Source: Leptospira sp. WS60.C2 (GTDB lineage: Bacteria; Spirochaetota; Leptospiria; Leptospirales; Leptospiraceae). Taken from it: a stretch of DNA of 64,000 bases. The translations under genes and the position numbers were made by a program. Shown here piece after piece: positions 37,215 to 47,349 of the stretch. The stretch covers positions 1,634,001 to 1,698,000 of the forward strand of contig NZ_CP162133.1 of assembly GCF_040833955.1 (NCBI RefSeq). The letters run 5' to 3'. The first letter of the stretch is position 1, and every line of letters starts with the position of its first letter. The notes under the pieces were generated by a model. It worked only from the letters and a program-made list of their open reading frames with translations, had not been told where the DNA came from and searched no databases.

Positions 37215-38660
37215 TCAACCTAGGCTATAAATCCACTGGTATCCCAAACTATAATCCAAAGCCTCTTGAATGTGTACTTCCTTTGTTCTAGGGGAGAGGT
37301 TCCAATCTGCGATTGTCCTTGCGAGAGAAACAATTTGTTTTTTCTTTCGTAGGGAAAGGTGTTTGGTTTGTTTACCCATCTCCAGTTGACTCATCACTTT
37401 TTTTACTTCCTCTGAAGGAATGGCCCTTTCTTTTTTATATTCAAATTTTTCTTTTATCATTTCTTTGAGTTTAGTTTCTTCCAAGCGAATGTTTCTCACT
37501 AATGAAGTCTCAAAGAGAGTTTGAAAAATCGTAATTCGATCTAGAAACGCTCCACTGATTTTTTGAAGATACAACCTGATCTTTTGTAAAGAACAATGGC
37601 ATTGGTGTTGGCTCTGGTAATTTCCACATGGGCATGGGTTTGCGGCGAGTAACAAAGTGAAATTGGTTTTGATTTTTGTGATCTCACCCAGACGAACAAT
37701 TTCCAAATAAGAATCTTCCATCGGTGTTCGTAAACTTTCTAAAATTCGATCCTTAAATTCTAATGCTTCATCTAGAAATAAAATCCCTCCTTCCGCCTTT
37801 GTGATTTCTCCTGGTTGGTAGGGAAGTCCACCACCGAGTAGACCCACCTCTGTTGTGGAGTGGTGAGGAGCACGGAATGGTCTTTTGTTGCTTGGGACTT
37901 CATACTCACCTTTGTTTGTCCAAATGCCACTAGGATAAGGGATGTTGGTTTCCTTTCTGGGAAGAAGTGGTTCAAGTAACCTATGTAACATGGTCTTCCC
38001 TGCGCCAGGACAGCCGAGTAATAAACTATGATGATTCCCTAGAATGGAATAGAGTAAACCTTGGAAAGCTGTCATTTGATACGGATCCAAATACACTTCC
38101 TCCCAAATTGGTTCCTCTAGCGATCCTTCCTTTGAGATCCGAGTTTCGGGTGGAATGTGAGAAATCCGGTCCAAATCTCCCAGGTAACAAAGAAAGTGAT
38201 ACTTACCATTTGGTAGGTTTTCGAACCGCAAGGATTCGGGAAGGCAGAGAATTACACCTTCCAAGTTTCGATATTGCCAAACGAACGGAAGGAGTTCTTT
38301 TCCTCCATGGAGGCTACCATCAAGTCCAAGACTTCCGAGATACAAAATCCTTTCTTTGGGTTTTACGACTTGGGTCGTGGCGTGTAAAATCCCCACTGCG
38401 ATGGCAAGGTCTAAGGACACTGTCTTCTTTGGGATATGCGCGGGTTTTACATTGAGGATGATGGTTTCCATTGGAAATTCGAAAGAAGCAGCTTCCATAG
38501 CCAAACGGATGCGGTCTCGTGCTTCTTTCACCTCTTGGGAGACATTGCCTAAGATTTGAAAATGGGGAAATCCCCGTCGTATCCCAACCTCTACTTGGAT
38601 TTCTTTTGTCCCATTCCATTCATATAACAAACTTTCCACTTCTGCTCGTTTGGGACCCAT
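37215..38660 (-). CDS. comM: Mg chelatase-related AAA+ protein ComM/YifB
   Basis: A hexameric AAA+ ATPase of the YifB/ComM family; ComM is a branch-migration helicase in natural transformation of Vibrio. About 481 residues. The N-terminal domain (VEVGIRRGFPHFQILG) is followed by Walker A GCPGAGKTM, Walker B GGILFLDEALEF, AANPCPCGNY and the C-terminal lid with SLARTIADW. The chain is complete, slightly shorter than the usual 500. ATG 38660 is chosen over GTG 38666. It is read towards the yraN operon. Confidence 0.93.
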   Translation of the reverse strand: MGPKRAEVESLLYEWNGTKEIQVEVGIRRGFPHFQILGNVSQEVKEARDRIRLAMEAASFEFPMETIILNVKPAHIPKKTVSLDLAIAVGILHATTQVVKPKERILYLGSLGLDGSLHGGKELLPFVWQYRNLEGVILCLPESLRFENLPNGKYHFLCYLGDLDRISHIPPETRISKEGSLEEPIWEEVYLDPYQMTAFQGLLYSILGNHHSLLLGCPGAGKTMLHRLLEPLLPRKETNIPYPSGIWTNKGEYEVPSNKRPFRAPHHSTTEVGLLGGGLPYQPGEITKAEGGILFLDEALEFKDRILESLRTPMEDSYLEIVRLGEITKIKTNFTLLLAANPCPCGNYQSQHQCHCSLQKIRLYLQKISGAFLDRITIFQTLFETSLVRNIRLEETKLKEMIKEKFEYKKERAIPSEEVKKVMSQLEMGKQTKHLSLRKKKQIVSLARTIADWNLSPRTKEVHIQEALDYSLGYQWIYSLG

Positions 38661-38756
38661 AGTCACATTGGGTCATCTCGTTTCGCTTTTGGTTCAAAAA
38701 ATAAAAAAGACTTTTCATAATTAAGGCATCATGGTGACTTTTCCTGAGAGTTTGCT

Positions 38757-39149
38757 TTGGTTTGTAGTATCATTCGTGTAATTCCCCTCGTTCTTGTCCT
38801 TGTGTTCAGCCATTGTTCACAACGATTAATCAAGAAAGAAAGATTAAGGGAAATCAATGAATTCTATGATGGGAAAACATATGCCCTTCGAGAGGAGATC
38901 AAATTTTCACAAACGGAAGTTTGGAAAAAAGGTACTCTTGTGAGAATCTACATCGAATCAACTCCCTCTCTTTTGAAATTGAAAGTTTACCCCATCCAAG
39001 AGACACGAGAGTCTTCTGTCGGGAAACTTGCTGACTACATCATCAATGATGATGTGAAAAAAAGAGAATATGATTTGGCGGATGTGGAAGAGTGGGTGAA
39101 TCAAAAATTTTCCCTCGTCGAACAAAACGTCAAAAAAACAAAGAAATAA
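38757..39149 (+). CDS. Putative lipoprotein
   Basis: A 130-residue protein of unknown function. A hydrophobic leader (VIPLVLVLVFSHC) ends in a lipobox-like cysteine at about residue 20, so it is probably lipid-anchored. The mature part is highly charged (KKERLREINEF, KKREYDLADVEEW). TTG start. It is placed 9 bases before the M23 peptidase gene, so the two probably share an operon. Confidence 0.68.
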   Translation: MVCSIIRVIPLVLVLVFSHCSQRLIKKERLREINEFYDGKTYALREEIKFSQTEVWKKGTLVRIYIESTPSLLKLKVYPIQETRESSVGKLADYIINDDVKKREYDLADVEEWVNQKFSLVEQNVKKTKK

Positions 39150-39158
39150 AGGTTTGGG

Positions 39159-40166
39159 ATGCTTTCATTGTCGTATTATTTTGATTTTCCAGCTTTCTTT
39201 GTTTCCGATTCAAGATTCTTCCGTTTCCATCCCGATAGTATCATTGTGAAGGTCTCCCGATTGGTGATTGTTTCTGTTTTGTTTTTGGTTGGACCAAGCG
39301 TATTCGCCAATCCATTCCAAAAACTCCAACAAGAAATCAATGACAGCCTTCCTTCTGGCGACTCTGCTGTTTTTCGAATTTTTAGTAACCAATCCCAAGA
39401 ACAAGAAGTGCAAAAACTTTTTTCCGTCGGAGTCAACCAAAACGGAGAAGAAGAGGAAGTGGAACTTGCATCGCTTGATCTTCCCAAATACATCGATGTA
39501 TCTCCTGTTGTGAGTAACACAGTGGTGCATGAGTCCGGAATCATCATCAAAAAATACACAGTCCAAAAAAAGGACAATCTCTCCAAGATAGCGCGTTCCT
39601 TTTCGGTTGACATTACGAAACTGAAAAAAGCAAACTCTCTCACCTCCGACCAATTGAAAATCGGACAAGTATTGGATGTTCCTGTGCAAGTGAAGAATGC
39701 CTCCACCTCTCGGGTTGTTTTGAAAAAGATTTTCATTCTGCCTGTCCCGCAAAGCCGAGTCACATCTCGTTTTGGTCGCCGTGTGGATCCATTCAACAAA
39801 TACAACCGTGTCTACCATTCAGGTCTCGATCTTGCGGCAAAAGTGGGCGCTCCTGTCCTTTCTGCTGCTGATGGAGAAGTTGTGTTTACTGGTCGGAATG
39901 GTGGTTATGGAAATTCCGTTACCATCCAACACAAAAACGGCTATAAAACAGTTTACGCCCATTGTTCACAGATTTTAGTTGAGGTTGGGGAAACGGTGAA
40001 AATGGGTCGAGTGGTTGCGCTTGTCGGTAGGACTGGTACAGCAACGGGTGCTCATTTGCATTTTGAAGTGTTCCGAAACGGGAAAATTATGAATCCTGAA
40101 TCAGCTCTAAGCATGACTGAAAAACATGTCACAAAACTTCCCAAATCTGAAGTAGCTGGAATGTAA
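39159..40166 (+). CDS. LysM and M23-domain murein endopeptidase-like protein
   Basis: A periplasmic protein of up to 335 residues. A signal sequence starts at about residue 30 (VSRLVIVSVLFLVGPSVFA), then a LysM peptidoglycan-binding repeat (YTVQKKDNLSKIARSF...LKIGQVLDV), then an M23/LytM domain with HSGLDLAAKVG and HLHFEV, the zinc-ligand motifs H-x3-D and H-x-H. Both ligands appear intact, so it may be active. ATG 39159 with AAAGG upstream is listed; GTG 39246 would start directly at the signal peptide. Its place before gspC suggests a role in wall passage of the secretion system. Confidence 0.87.
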   Translation: MLSLSYYFDFPAFFVSDSRFFRFHPDSIIVKVSRLVIVSVLFLVGPSVFANPFQKLQQEINDSLPSGDSAVFRIFSNQSQEQEVQKLFSVGVNQNGEEEEVELASLDLPKYIDVSPVVSNTVVHESGIIIKKYTVQKKDNLSKIARSFSVDITKLKKANSLTSDQLKIGQVLDVPVQVKNASTSRVVLKKIFILPVPQSRVTSRFGRRVDPFNKYNRVYHSGLDLAAKVGAPVLSAADGEVVFTGRNGGYGNSVTIQHKNGYKTVYAHCSQILVEVGETVKMGRVVALVGRTGTATGAHLHFEVFRNGKIMNPESALSMTEKHVTKLPKSEVAGM

Positions 40167-40186
40167 TCGGAGTTTTTCTCCGATTT
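40166..40186 (+). other. Perfect hairpin between M23 gene and gspC
   Basis: An 8-bp perfect inverted repeat (AATCGGAG and CTCCGATT) with a TTTTT loop. It starts at the last base of the M23 stop codon and lies 10 bases before the gspC ATG. There is no T-run after the stem, so it is not a standard terminator. It could mark an RNA processing or attenuation point. Confidence 0.6.
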
Positions 40187-40195
40187 GTGGAGAGC

Positions 40196-41110
40196 ATGAA
40201 TTTAATCCTTCAAAGAATCCAATCGAGTCAGTTTTTAACATTGATTCCAGCGGTATTATTATTTTCCTTTTCTCTTGCCTATTTGCTCAAATTAGTACTT
40301 TTACTTCTTTTCTCCACAGAATCAGGCATGAATGTGGGAAGCCAAGTTCGTCCCAAACAAACAAGACAAGAAGTCATCCTGGCAGTCAGTACCTATGAGG
40401 ACATTGTCACGGGCAATCTCATCAGAGGACAAGTGTTTGATCCGAATGATGCTACTAAACGGGGTGCGGATGGATCGCCTTTAGATCCCGAAATTGCCCA
40501 AGACAATGGAGATGATGACCAAATGCTCCTAACGGGAACATTGTCAGGTCACTGGTCCTTTGCTCGTGCGACCATTCGGGAAAAACAGAACAATGATTCT
40601 GAAGAGTATGGAGTGGGGGAGATGGTAGGTGGTTATAAAGTCCAAGCCATTGAACAACACTATGTAGTGCTTAAAAAAGGGGGTTTAAGCCTTCGGGTGA
40701 ACATTGGCGAAACACCGGCACAGGCAAAAGAGCGAATTCGTCCCAAAGACGCGGCTGCCGTCTCGAACATCGGTCCCTCGAGCCAAACGATCCAAAAAGT
40801 TCTCTCGAGAGAGGATGTAAATCGAAAACTAAAAGATCCGAATACAATCTATAAAAATGCACGATTCGGCCCTCATTTAGTAGACGGAAAGATCGAGGGT
40901 TACAAAATCTATCAGGTGGCAAAAGACCATGTGTTTTATTCTTTAGGAGCACGTGGTGGAGATATCATCAAACGAGTCAATGGAATGCCTCTCAACGAAA
41001 CAGAGAAAATGTTGGAAATGTGGGGCTCCATCAAACAGGCTCCGAAAATTACAGTGGATTTAGAACGACAAGGCAAAATAATCACATATGAATTTATCAT
41101 TCGGAATTAA
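40196..41110 (+). CDS. gspC: Type II secretion protein GspC-like (PDZ)
   Basis: An inner-membrane linker of the type II secretion system. It has one membrane helix (about 15-38), a periplasmic homology region ([29 protein letters not shown]) and a C-terminal PDZ-like domain ([29 protein letters not shown]). This matches GspC, which ties the inner-membrane platform to the secretin. ATG 40196 is chosen over GTG 40187. It is followed 1 base later by gspD. Confidence 0.84.
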   Translation: MNLILQRIQSSQFLTLIPAVLLFSFSLAYLLKLVLLLLFSTESGMNVGSQVRPKQTRQEVILAVSTYEDIVTGNLIRGQVFDPNDATKRGADGSPLDPEIAQDNGDDDQMLLTGTLSGHWSFARATIREKQNNDSEEYGVGEMVGGYKVQAIEQHYVVLKKGGLSLRVNIGETPAQAKERIRPKDAAAVSNIGPSSQTIQKVLSREDVNRKLKDPNTIYKNARFGPHLVDGKIEGYKIYQVAKDHVFYSLGARGGDIIKRVNGMPLNETEKMLEMWGSIKQAPKITVDLERQGKIITYEFIIRN

Positions 41111-41111
41111 A

Positions 41112-42869
41112 ATGAGAAATCGTCTTCCTATACTTATCCTTAGCATTTGCCTTTATTTTTTTGTCACTCCAGGCTTCTCACAAGAAAAAGGGAAACCAAA
41201 AGCGAAACCCTCACAAGAGCCAGCTAGTTTTACCGCAGACTGGAGAGATACAGAACTGAAAGACTTCCTCATGGGAATGAGCGCCATCATCAAAAAAAAC
41301 ATTCTCATTGATGATGCCGTAAAAGGGAAAAAGGTTACCATCATTTCCCAGAAACGTGTGCGCATAGAAGATGCGTATGGTTTTATGAAGTCGGTTTTAG
41401 AAACACAAGGGTTTGGTCTTATTGAAGAAAATGACTTGATCAAAGTAGTTAAAATCAAAGATGCACTTGCCAAATCGCAGATTGTACGAATCGGAAAAGA
41501 TCCCGTATCCGATTCAGAAGTCGCTTTAAACAAAACGATCACTCAAATTGTTCCGTTAGAATATTCTAATGCGATTGAGCTTGAGCCAATTTTGAAACGA
41601 GTCACATCGCCTGACACTGACATCATCATTCCCAAAAATCAAAATACTTTGATTTTTTCTGGTTCAACTTCCGATATCAACAAGTTACTCAAGTTAGTTG
41701 ATAATTTGGATGTCAGAGTGGATGGACCTGGTTCCATTTCCTCGGCAGGTGATATTCATATATATACATTAGAATACAATGAGGCGGAAAAACTAGCGGC
41801 AATCCTCGTAAAATTGGACATGCCAGATGCACCTGTGGCGCAAGCACAAGGACAACCAGGTGAGGCGGGTGGTGATGGAAAACCAGCGCAACCACAACCA
41901 GTTGCACAAGCTCCCAAAGTTCCTGGTAAACAAGACAAAATCAAGGCAGTCGCTCATAAAGAATCAAACTCACTCATTGTCACTGCCACTCCACAAGAAT
42001 GGGAAGAGATTAAGAAAATTATCAAGATATTGGACACTCCGAGAAAACAAGTGTTACTTGAGGTTCTCATTGTTGAGCTTAGCTCGACTGACTTAAACGA
42101 CTTTGGTATTGATTGGCGTTACCAAGAACTCGCATATGGACAGTTTAACACGGGTCTTGCGGCACAAGGGGGAGTCATTGATAAGAATGGTCGTCCTACG
42201 AATGTAAATACATTGTCTGGTTTTTCACTTGGTTTTATCCGTCGAGGAGGGCAACAGATTATTGGTATCTTAAATGCAAACTCCACAAATGAAAATTTTA
42301 ATGTCTTGTCTGCACCTCAAATCTTAACTTTGGATAACCAAGAAGCGGAAATCAATGTTGGACAGGATGTTCCTGTTCGGACTCAAAATAGAAATGCTGG
42401 GCTTGGTGGTGACAACGCCGTTACAGTGGCAAACTTTGAATATCGCCCAACAGGGATTAAACTTAAATTTACGCCACACATCAATAAAAACAATCGAATC
42501 ACTCTCGATCTTTACCAAGAAATCAAAAACGTCGCTGGGATTTCATCGGAAGCAACGGGTGGTAACCCAACCTTTAACAAACGGGATATTAAAACAACCA
42601 TCGTTGTTGATAACATACAAACCATTGTCATTGGTGGTCTCCTTTCCAATGACAAACAGAAAAAAGTGCAAAAGATCCCAATTTTAGGAGAGATTCCTCT
42701 CCTTGGTACTTTATTCCGAAGGACAACCAATCAAAATCGGAAAACCAATTTGATGGTATTTTTAACTCCGCATATTCTAGACGATCGAGACAAATCAGAT
42801 CGAATGACCATCCAAAAGAAAAATGAACAAGAAAGGATGGTGGATGAACGAGAAAAGAAACTGAGATGA
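41112..42869 (+). CDS. gspD: Type II secretion secretin GspD
   Basis: The outer-membrane secretin channel, about 585 residues. A signal peptide ([19 protein letters not shown]) is followed by N0 to N3 domains, with a proline-, glutamine- and glycine-rich stretch (about residues 240-275) inside the N-domains, then the secretin core ([22 protein letters not shown]-like [12 protein letters not shown] and VVIGGLLSN). C-terminal [17 protein letters not shown] and [10 protein letters not shown] are diagnostic. ATG 41112 is preferred. It overlaps gspE by 4 bases. Confidence 0.95.
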   Translation: MRNRLPILILSICLYFFVTPGFSQEKGKPKAKPSQEPASFTADWRDTELKDFLMGMSAIIKKNILIDDAVKGKKVTIISQKRVRIEDAYGFMKSVLETQGFGLIEENDLIKVVKIKDALAKSQIVRIGKDPVSDSEVALNKTITQIVPLEYSNAIELEPILKRVTSPDTDIIIPKNQNTLIFSGSTSDINKLLKLVDNLDVRVDGPGSISSAGDIHIYTLEYNEAEKLAAILVKLDMPDAPVAQAQGQPGEAGGDGKPAQPQPVAQAPKVPGKQDKIKAVAHKESNSLIVTATPQEWEEIKKIIKILDTPRKQVLLEVLIVELSSTDLNDFGIDWRYQELAYGQFNTGLAAQGGVIDKNGRPTNVNTLSGFSLGFIRRGGQQIIGILNANSTNENFNVLSAPQILTLDNQEAEINVGQDVPVRTQNRNAGLGGDNAVTVANFEYRPTGIKLKFTPHINKNNRITLDLYQEIKNVAGISSEATGGNPTFNKRDIKTTIVVDNIQTIVIGGLLSNDKQKKVQKIPILGEIPLLGTLFRRTTNQNRKTNLMVFLTPHILDDRDKSDRMTIQKKNEQERMVDEREKKLR

Positions 42870-44542
42870 GAAAAAGTTTAGGTCAGATTCTTTTAGAAGA
42901 TGGAATCCTTACGATTAAGGATTTGGAAGACATTTCCAAACAGCAGGAAAAGACCAATCTTCCTATCACTCACATCATCCAAAAAAAAGGTCTCGCTTCT
43001 GAAACCGATATTCTAAAAGCGCTTGCGAAACTCCACAGAATGGAGTTTTACGACAAACTTGAGTTTGTTGCAAATGAAGACATCTTCGCAAAAATTCCAC
43101 TCAAACTCGTTCAACGTTCTAAGATTGTACCCTTTCTTGTAAAAGGAAAGAAGGTATTTGTTGCCACAAGTGATCCTACCGATCTTCATCCGATGGATGA
43201 TATGCGTTCCTTTTTAAAAGGATACGAAATCCAATTCGTTCTCGCCACAGAGAACGAAATTATGAGGATCGTTCACTCCCAGTTTGATAAAACAACGGCT
43301 GAAGCCAAAGAAATGATGGATGAGATGGACGGAAGTTTTGGCGAACTTTCCGATGCCTTCGAATCAGACGCACTCGATTTATCAAACGAAGCACCAATCA
43401 TCAAGATGGTGAATGTGATTTTGTCACAAGCCGTTTCGGAACGAGCTTCGGATATACACATTGAACCTTATGAAAAGTCAGTAGTTGTTCGCTATCGTGT
43501 GGATGGTGTTTTGCAAAAGGTATTAAATCCACCTAAATCCTATTTGGCGGGAATTTCTACTCGTATTAAAATTATGTCCAACCTAAACATTGCGGAAAAC
43601 AGGCTTCCGCAAGATGGACGAATCAAACTTAGGTTAGCGGGAAAAGATGTGGATGTGCGTGTTTCCATTATCCCTTGTCAGTTCGGGGAACGAATTGTAA
43701 TGAGGATTTTGAATAAAACCGACCAGAAGTATTCCATCGATACAATGGGCTTTAATCCACAAATCCTAAAAGAATTTAAAGATCTCATTTATAAACCATA
43801 TGGAATTATCCTAGTTACTGGTCCAACTGGTTCTGGTAAATCAACAACCCTTTACTCCGCCTTATCTGAAATTAATACCGAAGAACGCAATATCATTACT
43901 TGTGAAGACCCTGTGGAATACCAGATGGAAGGAATTTCGCAAATGCAGATGAATGAAAAAATTGGTCTCACCTTTGCTGCAGGTCTGCGTTCGATTCTAC
44001 GGCAAGACCCGGATGTGGTAATGGTGGGAGAGATCCGTGATGAAGAAACAGCAAGGATTGCGATCCAAGCATCTTTAACAGGTCACTTGGTATTTTCTAC
44101 CCTTCACACAAACGATGCTTCCTCTGCTGTGACAAGACTTGTTGATATGGGAATTGAACCATACCTCATCACAAGTTCCGTTTTGGGTTTTATGGCGCAA
44201 AGACTTGTGCGTGTGATCTGCAAAGACTGTAAAACATCTTACAAGCCAACTGACAAAGATTTGGCGGGTCTTGGAATCCAAAGAAAAGAACTCAAAAATG
44301 GAGTTTTGTATCGAGGAAAAGGGTGTAGTTCGTGTCTCAATTCTGGTTACAAAGGAAGAACTGGTTTATATGAACTCCTCACCATGAATGATGAAATCAA
44401 ACGGGCAATTTTACAGGGTGCTGATGCCAATCGGATCAAAGAACTTGCAGTAAAAAATGGGCTTTCCACTCTCCAAGAGTATGGAAAATACAAAGTCATA
44501 GAAGGAGTTACCACTCCAGAAGAAGTCCTTCGAGTATCTTAG
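42866..44542 (+). CDS. gspE: Type II secretion ATPase GspE
   Basis: The cytoplasmic assembly ATPase of the T2SS, 558 residues. The N1-type MshEN domain ([19 protein letters not shown]) is followed by Walker [14 protein letters not shown], the Asp box, Walker [14 protein letters not shown] and the His box. The zinc motif C-x2-C...C-x2-C is present (CKDCKTSY and [13 protein letters not shown]). Length and all boxes agree with GspE rather than PilT. Confidence 0.95.
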   Translation: MRKSLGQILLEDGILTIKDLEDISKQQEKTNLPITHIIQKKGLASETDILKALAKLHRMEFYDKLEFVANEDIFAKIPLKLVQRSKIVPFLVKGKKVFVATSDPTDLHPMDDMRSFLKGYEIQFVLATENEIMRIVHSQFDKTTAEAKEMMDEMDGSFGELSDAFESDALDLSNEAPIIKMVNVILSQAVSERASDIHIEPYEKSVVVRYRVDGVLQKVLNPPKSYLAGISTRIKIMSNLNIAENRLPQDGRIKLRLAGKDVDVRVSIIPCQFGERIVMRILNKTDQKYSIDTMGFNPQILKEFKDLIYKPYGIILVTGPTGSGKSTTLYSALSEINTEERNIITCEDPVEYQMEGISQMQMNEKIGLTFAAGLRSILRQDPDVVMVGEIRDEETARIAIQASLTGHLVFSTLHTNDASSAVTRLVDMGIEPYLITSSVLGFMAQRLVRVICKDCKTSYKPTDKDLAGLGIQRKELKNGVLYRGKGCSSCLNSGYKGRTGLYELLTMNDEIKRAILQGADANRIKELAVKNGLSTLQEYGKYKVIEGVTTPEEVLRVS

Positions 44543-44543
44543 A

Positions 44544-45770
44544 ATGCCACTCTATACTTACGTTGCCTTTAACAAAAAAGGAAAAGAAGAAAAAAATATC
44601 ATAGATGCCGTCAATTTGCAGGCGGCCAGGAACAAACTCAAAGCGAAAGGTCTTTATGTTCGTTCGATCCAAGAGGATAGAGAGAAAGAAGAAAGGGAAT
44701 TGTTTCCTTTTTTATCCAAGATGCTCTATCGGATTCCGAGGAAAGAGGTAGGTCTTTTTTGTAAGCAATTGGGAACACTTATTGGAGCAGGAATTCCCCT
44801 CGATAAGTGTTTACTTTCCATCATAGACCAAGTCGAAAATATCTACTTTAAAAAAGTATTAATTGAGATGCGCGCTGACATTACGGAAGGGTCAAGCCTT
44901 TCCGAGTCGATGAAAAAACACAAAACTGTGTTTCCTGACCAGTATCCGAGTTTGATTTCAGTTGGTGAGTCGACAGGAAATTATGAAAACACCTTACACC
45001 GATTAGCAGAACTAGAAGAAAAGTCATCTGAGTTAAAATCAAAAGTGCAAGTGGCGATGATTTACCCGATGATCATGGGATTACTTTCTCTCGGTGTGTC
45101 GATTTTTTTACTCGTGGTGGTGATTCCTCAAATTGAACAATTGTTTGCTTCCTTTGATGCCAAACTCCCGCTTCTCACTCGTGCTGTGATTTTTTTGTCT
45201 TATGCTTTAACCAATTATTGGTATATCATTTTAGGAATTTTTGCGGGTTCATTCTTAGGGTTTCTCAAATGGAAAAGTTCGGAAGACGGGAAAAAAGTTT
45301 GGGATAAATTTTTGCTAGGAATGCCCGTGATTGGAACCTTACTACGCAAAATCTTAGTTTCTAATTTTGCAAGGAACTTGTCTATTTTACTTCTCAACCG
45401 AGTTCCCCTGATTGTATCTCTTAATATTGTGTCCGATGTTGTGGGTCATACTGTGTTTAAGGAAGAGATTGATGCTGCTATCATCAAAATAAAGGAAGGG
45501 GGAAAATTATCAGATTCCCTGCAAGGTAGCCAGGTCCTTCCACAAATGGTCCTTGGGATGCTCAGTGCCGGGGAAGCCTCCGATAAAGTTCCCGAAATGA
45601 TGAATAAACTCTCAGAAATCTACGAATCTGAGGTCGACACGGCAATAAAATCTTTGACCCAATCCTTAGAACCCATGATGATCATTGTAATGGGTGGAAT
45701 TATTTTTACCATTATGGCGGCGATTATGACGCCAATGTACAAACTAACTCAAGAAATCCAGGGGATGTAG
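44544..45770 (+). CDS. gspF: Type II secretion inner-membrane platform protein GspF
   Basis: A polytopic platform protein, 408 residues, with two GspF domains. The N-terminal part starts LYTYVAFNKKGKEEKN; FCKQLGTLIGAGIPLDKCL opens the first repeat, FARNLSILLLNRVPLIVSL the second, and helices lie near 165-195, 215-240 and 370-400. It interacts with GspE. It starts 1 base after gspE, ending 5 bases before gspG. Confidence 0.94.
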   Translation: MPLYTYVAFNKKGKEEKNIIDAVNLQAARNKLKAKGLYVRSIQEDREKEERELFPFLSKMLYRIPRKEVGLFCKQLGTLIGAGIPLDKCLLSIIDQVENIYFKKVLIEMRADITEGSSLSESMKKHKTVFPDQYPSLISVGESTGNYENTLHRLAELEEKSSELKSKVQVAMIYPMIMGLLSLGVSIFLLVVVIPQIEQLFASFDAKLPLLTRAVIFLSYALTNYWYIILGIFAGSFLGFLKWKSSEDGKKVWDKFLLGMPVIGTLLRKILVSNFARNLSILLLNRVPLIVSLNIVSDVVGHTVFKEEIDAAIIKIKEGGKLSDSLQGSQVLPQMVLGMLSAGEASDKVPEMMNKLSEIYESEVDTAIKSLTQSLEPMMIIVMGGIIFTIMAAIMTPMYKLTQEIQGM

Positions 45771-45775
45771 AGTTT

Positions 45776-46237
45776 ATGAAAATGAAAGGAAACAACAAAA
45801 AGATTCGTGAGGGACTCACTCTAATTGAGATCACCGTGGTGATGCTTATTTTAGGATCTCTTATGGCGATTCTTTACTCAAGTATCGGTAACCGAGGAGA
45901 AGGGGAAAAGAAGCTTAAATTTAAAAGTGATAGCGCCGTTTTAAAAACAGCACTAGAGAGTTATTTGGATAAGTATGACAAATACCCTTCTGAAGAACAA
46001 GGTTTACAAGCGTTAATTGAAAAACCAGATGACGATAAAATTGGTGACGATTACGAACCAATCATTCGTGAAAAGGCTGTTTTAAAAGACCCATGGAAAA
46101 CTCCATACGTGTTAAAGTTCGACGGAGCATCTCCTCAAATTTTTACCCTTGGTGAAGATAAGAAAGAAGGTGGAGAGGGAAAAAATAAAGATTTTAATAT
46201 CCTATCTCCTGATGACTATCCAGCCGCTTTCCGTTAA
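45776..46237 (+). CDS. gspG: Major pseudopilin GspG
   Basis: The major pseudopilin, 153 residues. The class III leader ends KIREG, followed by LTLIEITVVMLILGSLM, with Glu at +5. The mature protein shows the GspG hallmark DKYPSEEQGLQALIEKP and DPWKTPYV. Position +1 is Leu in place of the usual Phe. The prepilin peptidase that would cut it is not in the window. Confidence 0.94.
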   Translation: MKMKGNNKKIREGLTLIEITVVMLILGSLMAILYSSIGNRGEGEKKLKFKSDSAVLKTALESYLDKYDKYPSEEQGLQALIEKPDDDKIGDDYEPIIREKAVLKDPWKTPYVLKFDGASPQIFTLGEDKKEGGEGKNKDFNILSPDDYPAAFR

Positions 46238-46844
46238 AAAACAAGTTCCTTTTCGGATCCACAAAATCCGCGACGGTCTCACATTGATTGAGATCGTCGT
46301 TGTGATTTCGATTTTGGGACTTCTCATGGTGATTGTCGGGGGATCTTTGCGAAACCTCATCATCCCTTCCACAGAAGACATCTCTGTCAAATTGCAAGAA
46401 TCCTTTAAGTTTGGTTATAACAAAGCCCAACTCACAAACCAAGCGGTTCTTTTTGTTTATGACTTTGAAAAAAGAGAATACCAATTTTTTTTACTGAAAC
46501 GGGAAGAAGGTGGTCTGGAAGAAGAACCTATCTTGAAAAAAGTGACTCTTCCTTTCTACTCGAAAATTATCAGCGTACGAGATTTAGGTGGCAAACCTCG
46601 AAATGAAGGAAAGGTTCGAATTGTTTTTACCCCGCAAGGAACGACAACGGATTTATTTTTGTATGTTGGTTCCGATACCGAAATCAAAAGAACCATTCAG
46701 ATCTACCGATATGGTGGAAAAGTGAAAATTCACAAAACAGAATATTTTCCAGAACCCGAAACTAGTCCTATCCAAAAAGTTTCATATGGTTTGGATGAAC
46801 GAGATGAACAAGTTGATTCAAATGCGAAAACACAACCACGGTAA
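46212..46844 (+). CDS. gspH: GspH-like minor pseudopilin
   Basis: A pseudopilin with prepilin leader ending KIRDG and mature start LTLIEIVVVISILGLLM, retaining Glu+5. The remaining roughly 170 residues are a globular beta-rich domain (YDFEKREYQFFLLKREEGG). Assigned to GspH by order in the operon and size. ATG 46212 gives a 20-residue leader. It overlaps gspG by 26 bases. Confidence 0.85.
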   Translation: MTIQPLSVKKQVPFRIHKIRDGLTLIEIVVVISILGLLMVIVGGSLRNLIIPSTEDISVKLQESFKFGYNKAQLTNQAVLFVYDFEKREYQFFLLKREEGGLEEEPILKKVTLPFYSKIISVRDLGGKPRNEGKVRIVFTPQGTTTDLFLYVGSDTEIKRTIQIYRYGGKVKIHKTEYFPEPETSPIQKVSYGLDERDEQVDSNAKTQPR

Positions 46845-47349
46845 TCCATTTCGTTCTGCATTTACTTTAATTGAAGTCACAATTGCTATGGCAATGGCTG
46901 CGATGGTAATGACGTTAACCTATGCTAGGATAGCGGATGGAATTGCCTTCCAAAAAAAGGCCGTATTACTTTCCAATGCCGTTCATTTAGCCAAAATCAA
47001 GATGGCACAAGTTGATTCTTCCACCACTATGCAAACGGATACAACACGTGGTTCCATTGATGCCTTCCCTGGGTATACCTTTGAGACTGAAATCAAAGAA
47101 GAAGAAATGGACCTTTTGAAATTAGCGGGTGGTCCCAATGCCGAAGAACTTCGGAAAAAAGCACCCAAGGATATGTTAGGTGATAAAGATGTGGGCTTAA
47201 GTGACCTAATGAAAAAAAGGGGACAGAAAAAAAGTTTCGAGACTGGAGGAGTGTTAAAGGTATTTCGAGTCAAAGTTTCTATCTTTTACATGGATGGAAA
47301 TAAAAAAGAGACGTATTCTGTTGAAACATTCAGGAGCACGAAATACTAA
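46804..47349 (+). CDS. gspI: GspI-like minor pseudopilin
   Basis: A pseudopilin, about 181 residues. The leader ends FRSA, followed by FTLIEVTIAMAMAAMVM; Ala, not Gly, is at -1. The helix and the globular domain (AFPGYTFETEIKEEEM) fit GspI, which nucleates the pseudopilus tip with GspJ and GspK. Several starts are possible (TTG 46786; ATG 46795, 46804, 46822); 46804 is my choice, and 46822 gives the shortest leader. Confidence 0.83.
   Translation: MNKLIQMRKHNHGNPFRSAFTLIEVTIAMAMAAMVMTLTYARIADGIAFQKKAVLLSNAVHLAKIKMAQVDSSTTMQTDTTRGSIDAFPGYTFETEIKEEEMDLLKLAGGPNAEELRKKAPKDMLGDKDVGLSDLMKKRGQKKSFETGGVLKVFRVKVSIFYMDGNKKETYSVETFRSTKY

Noticed and set aside
38660..38757. Promoter TTGGTT...CATAAT before the lipoprotein gene
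   Set aside because: The spacing is 21 bases; weak match.
39176..39818. Two long minus-strand frames (about 200 codons each) opposite the M23 peptidase gene
   Set aside because: The plus frame encodes LysM and M23 motifs; the minus frames have no family pattern and cover the same bases.
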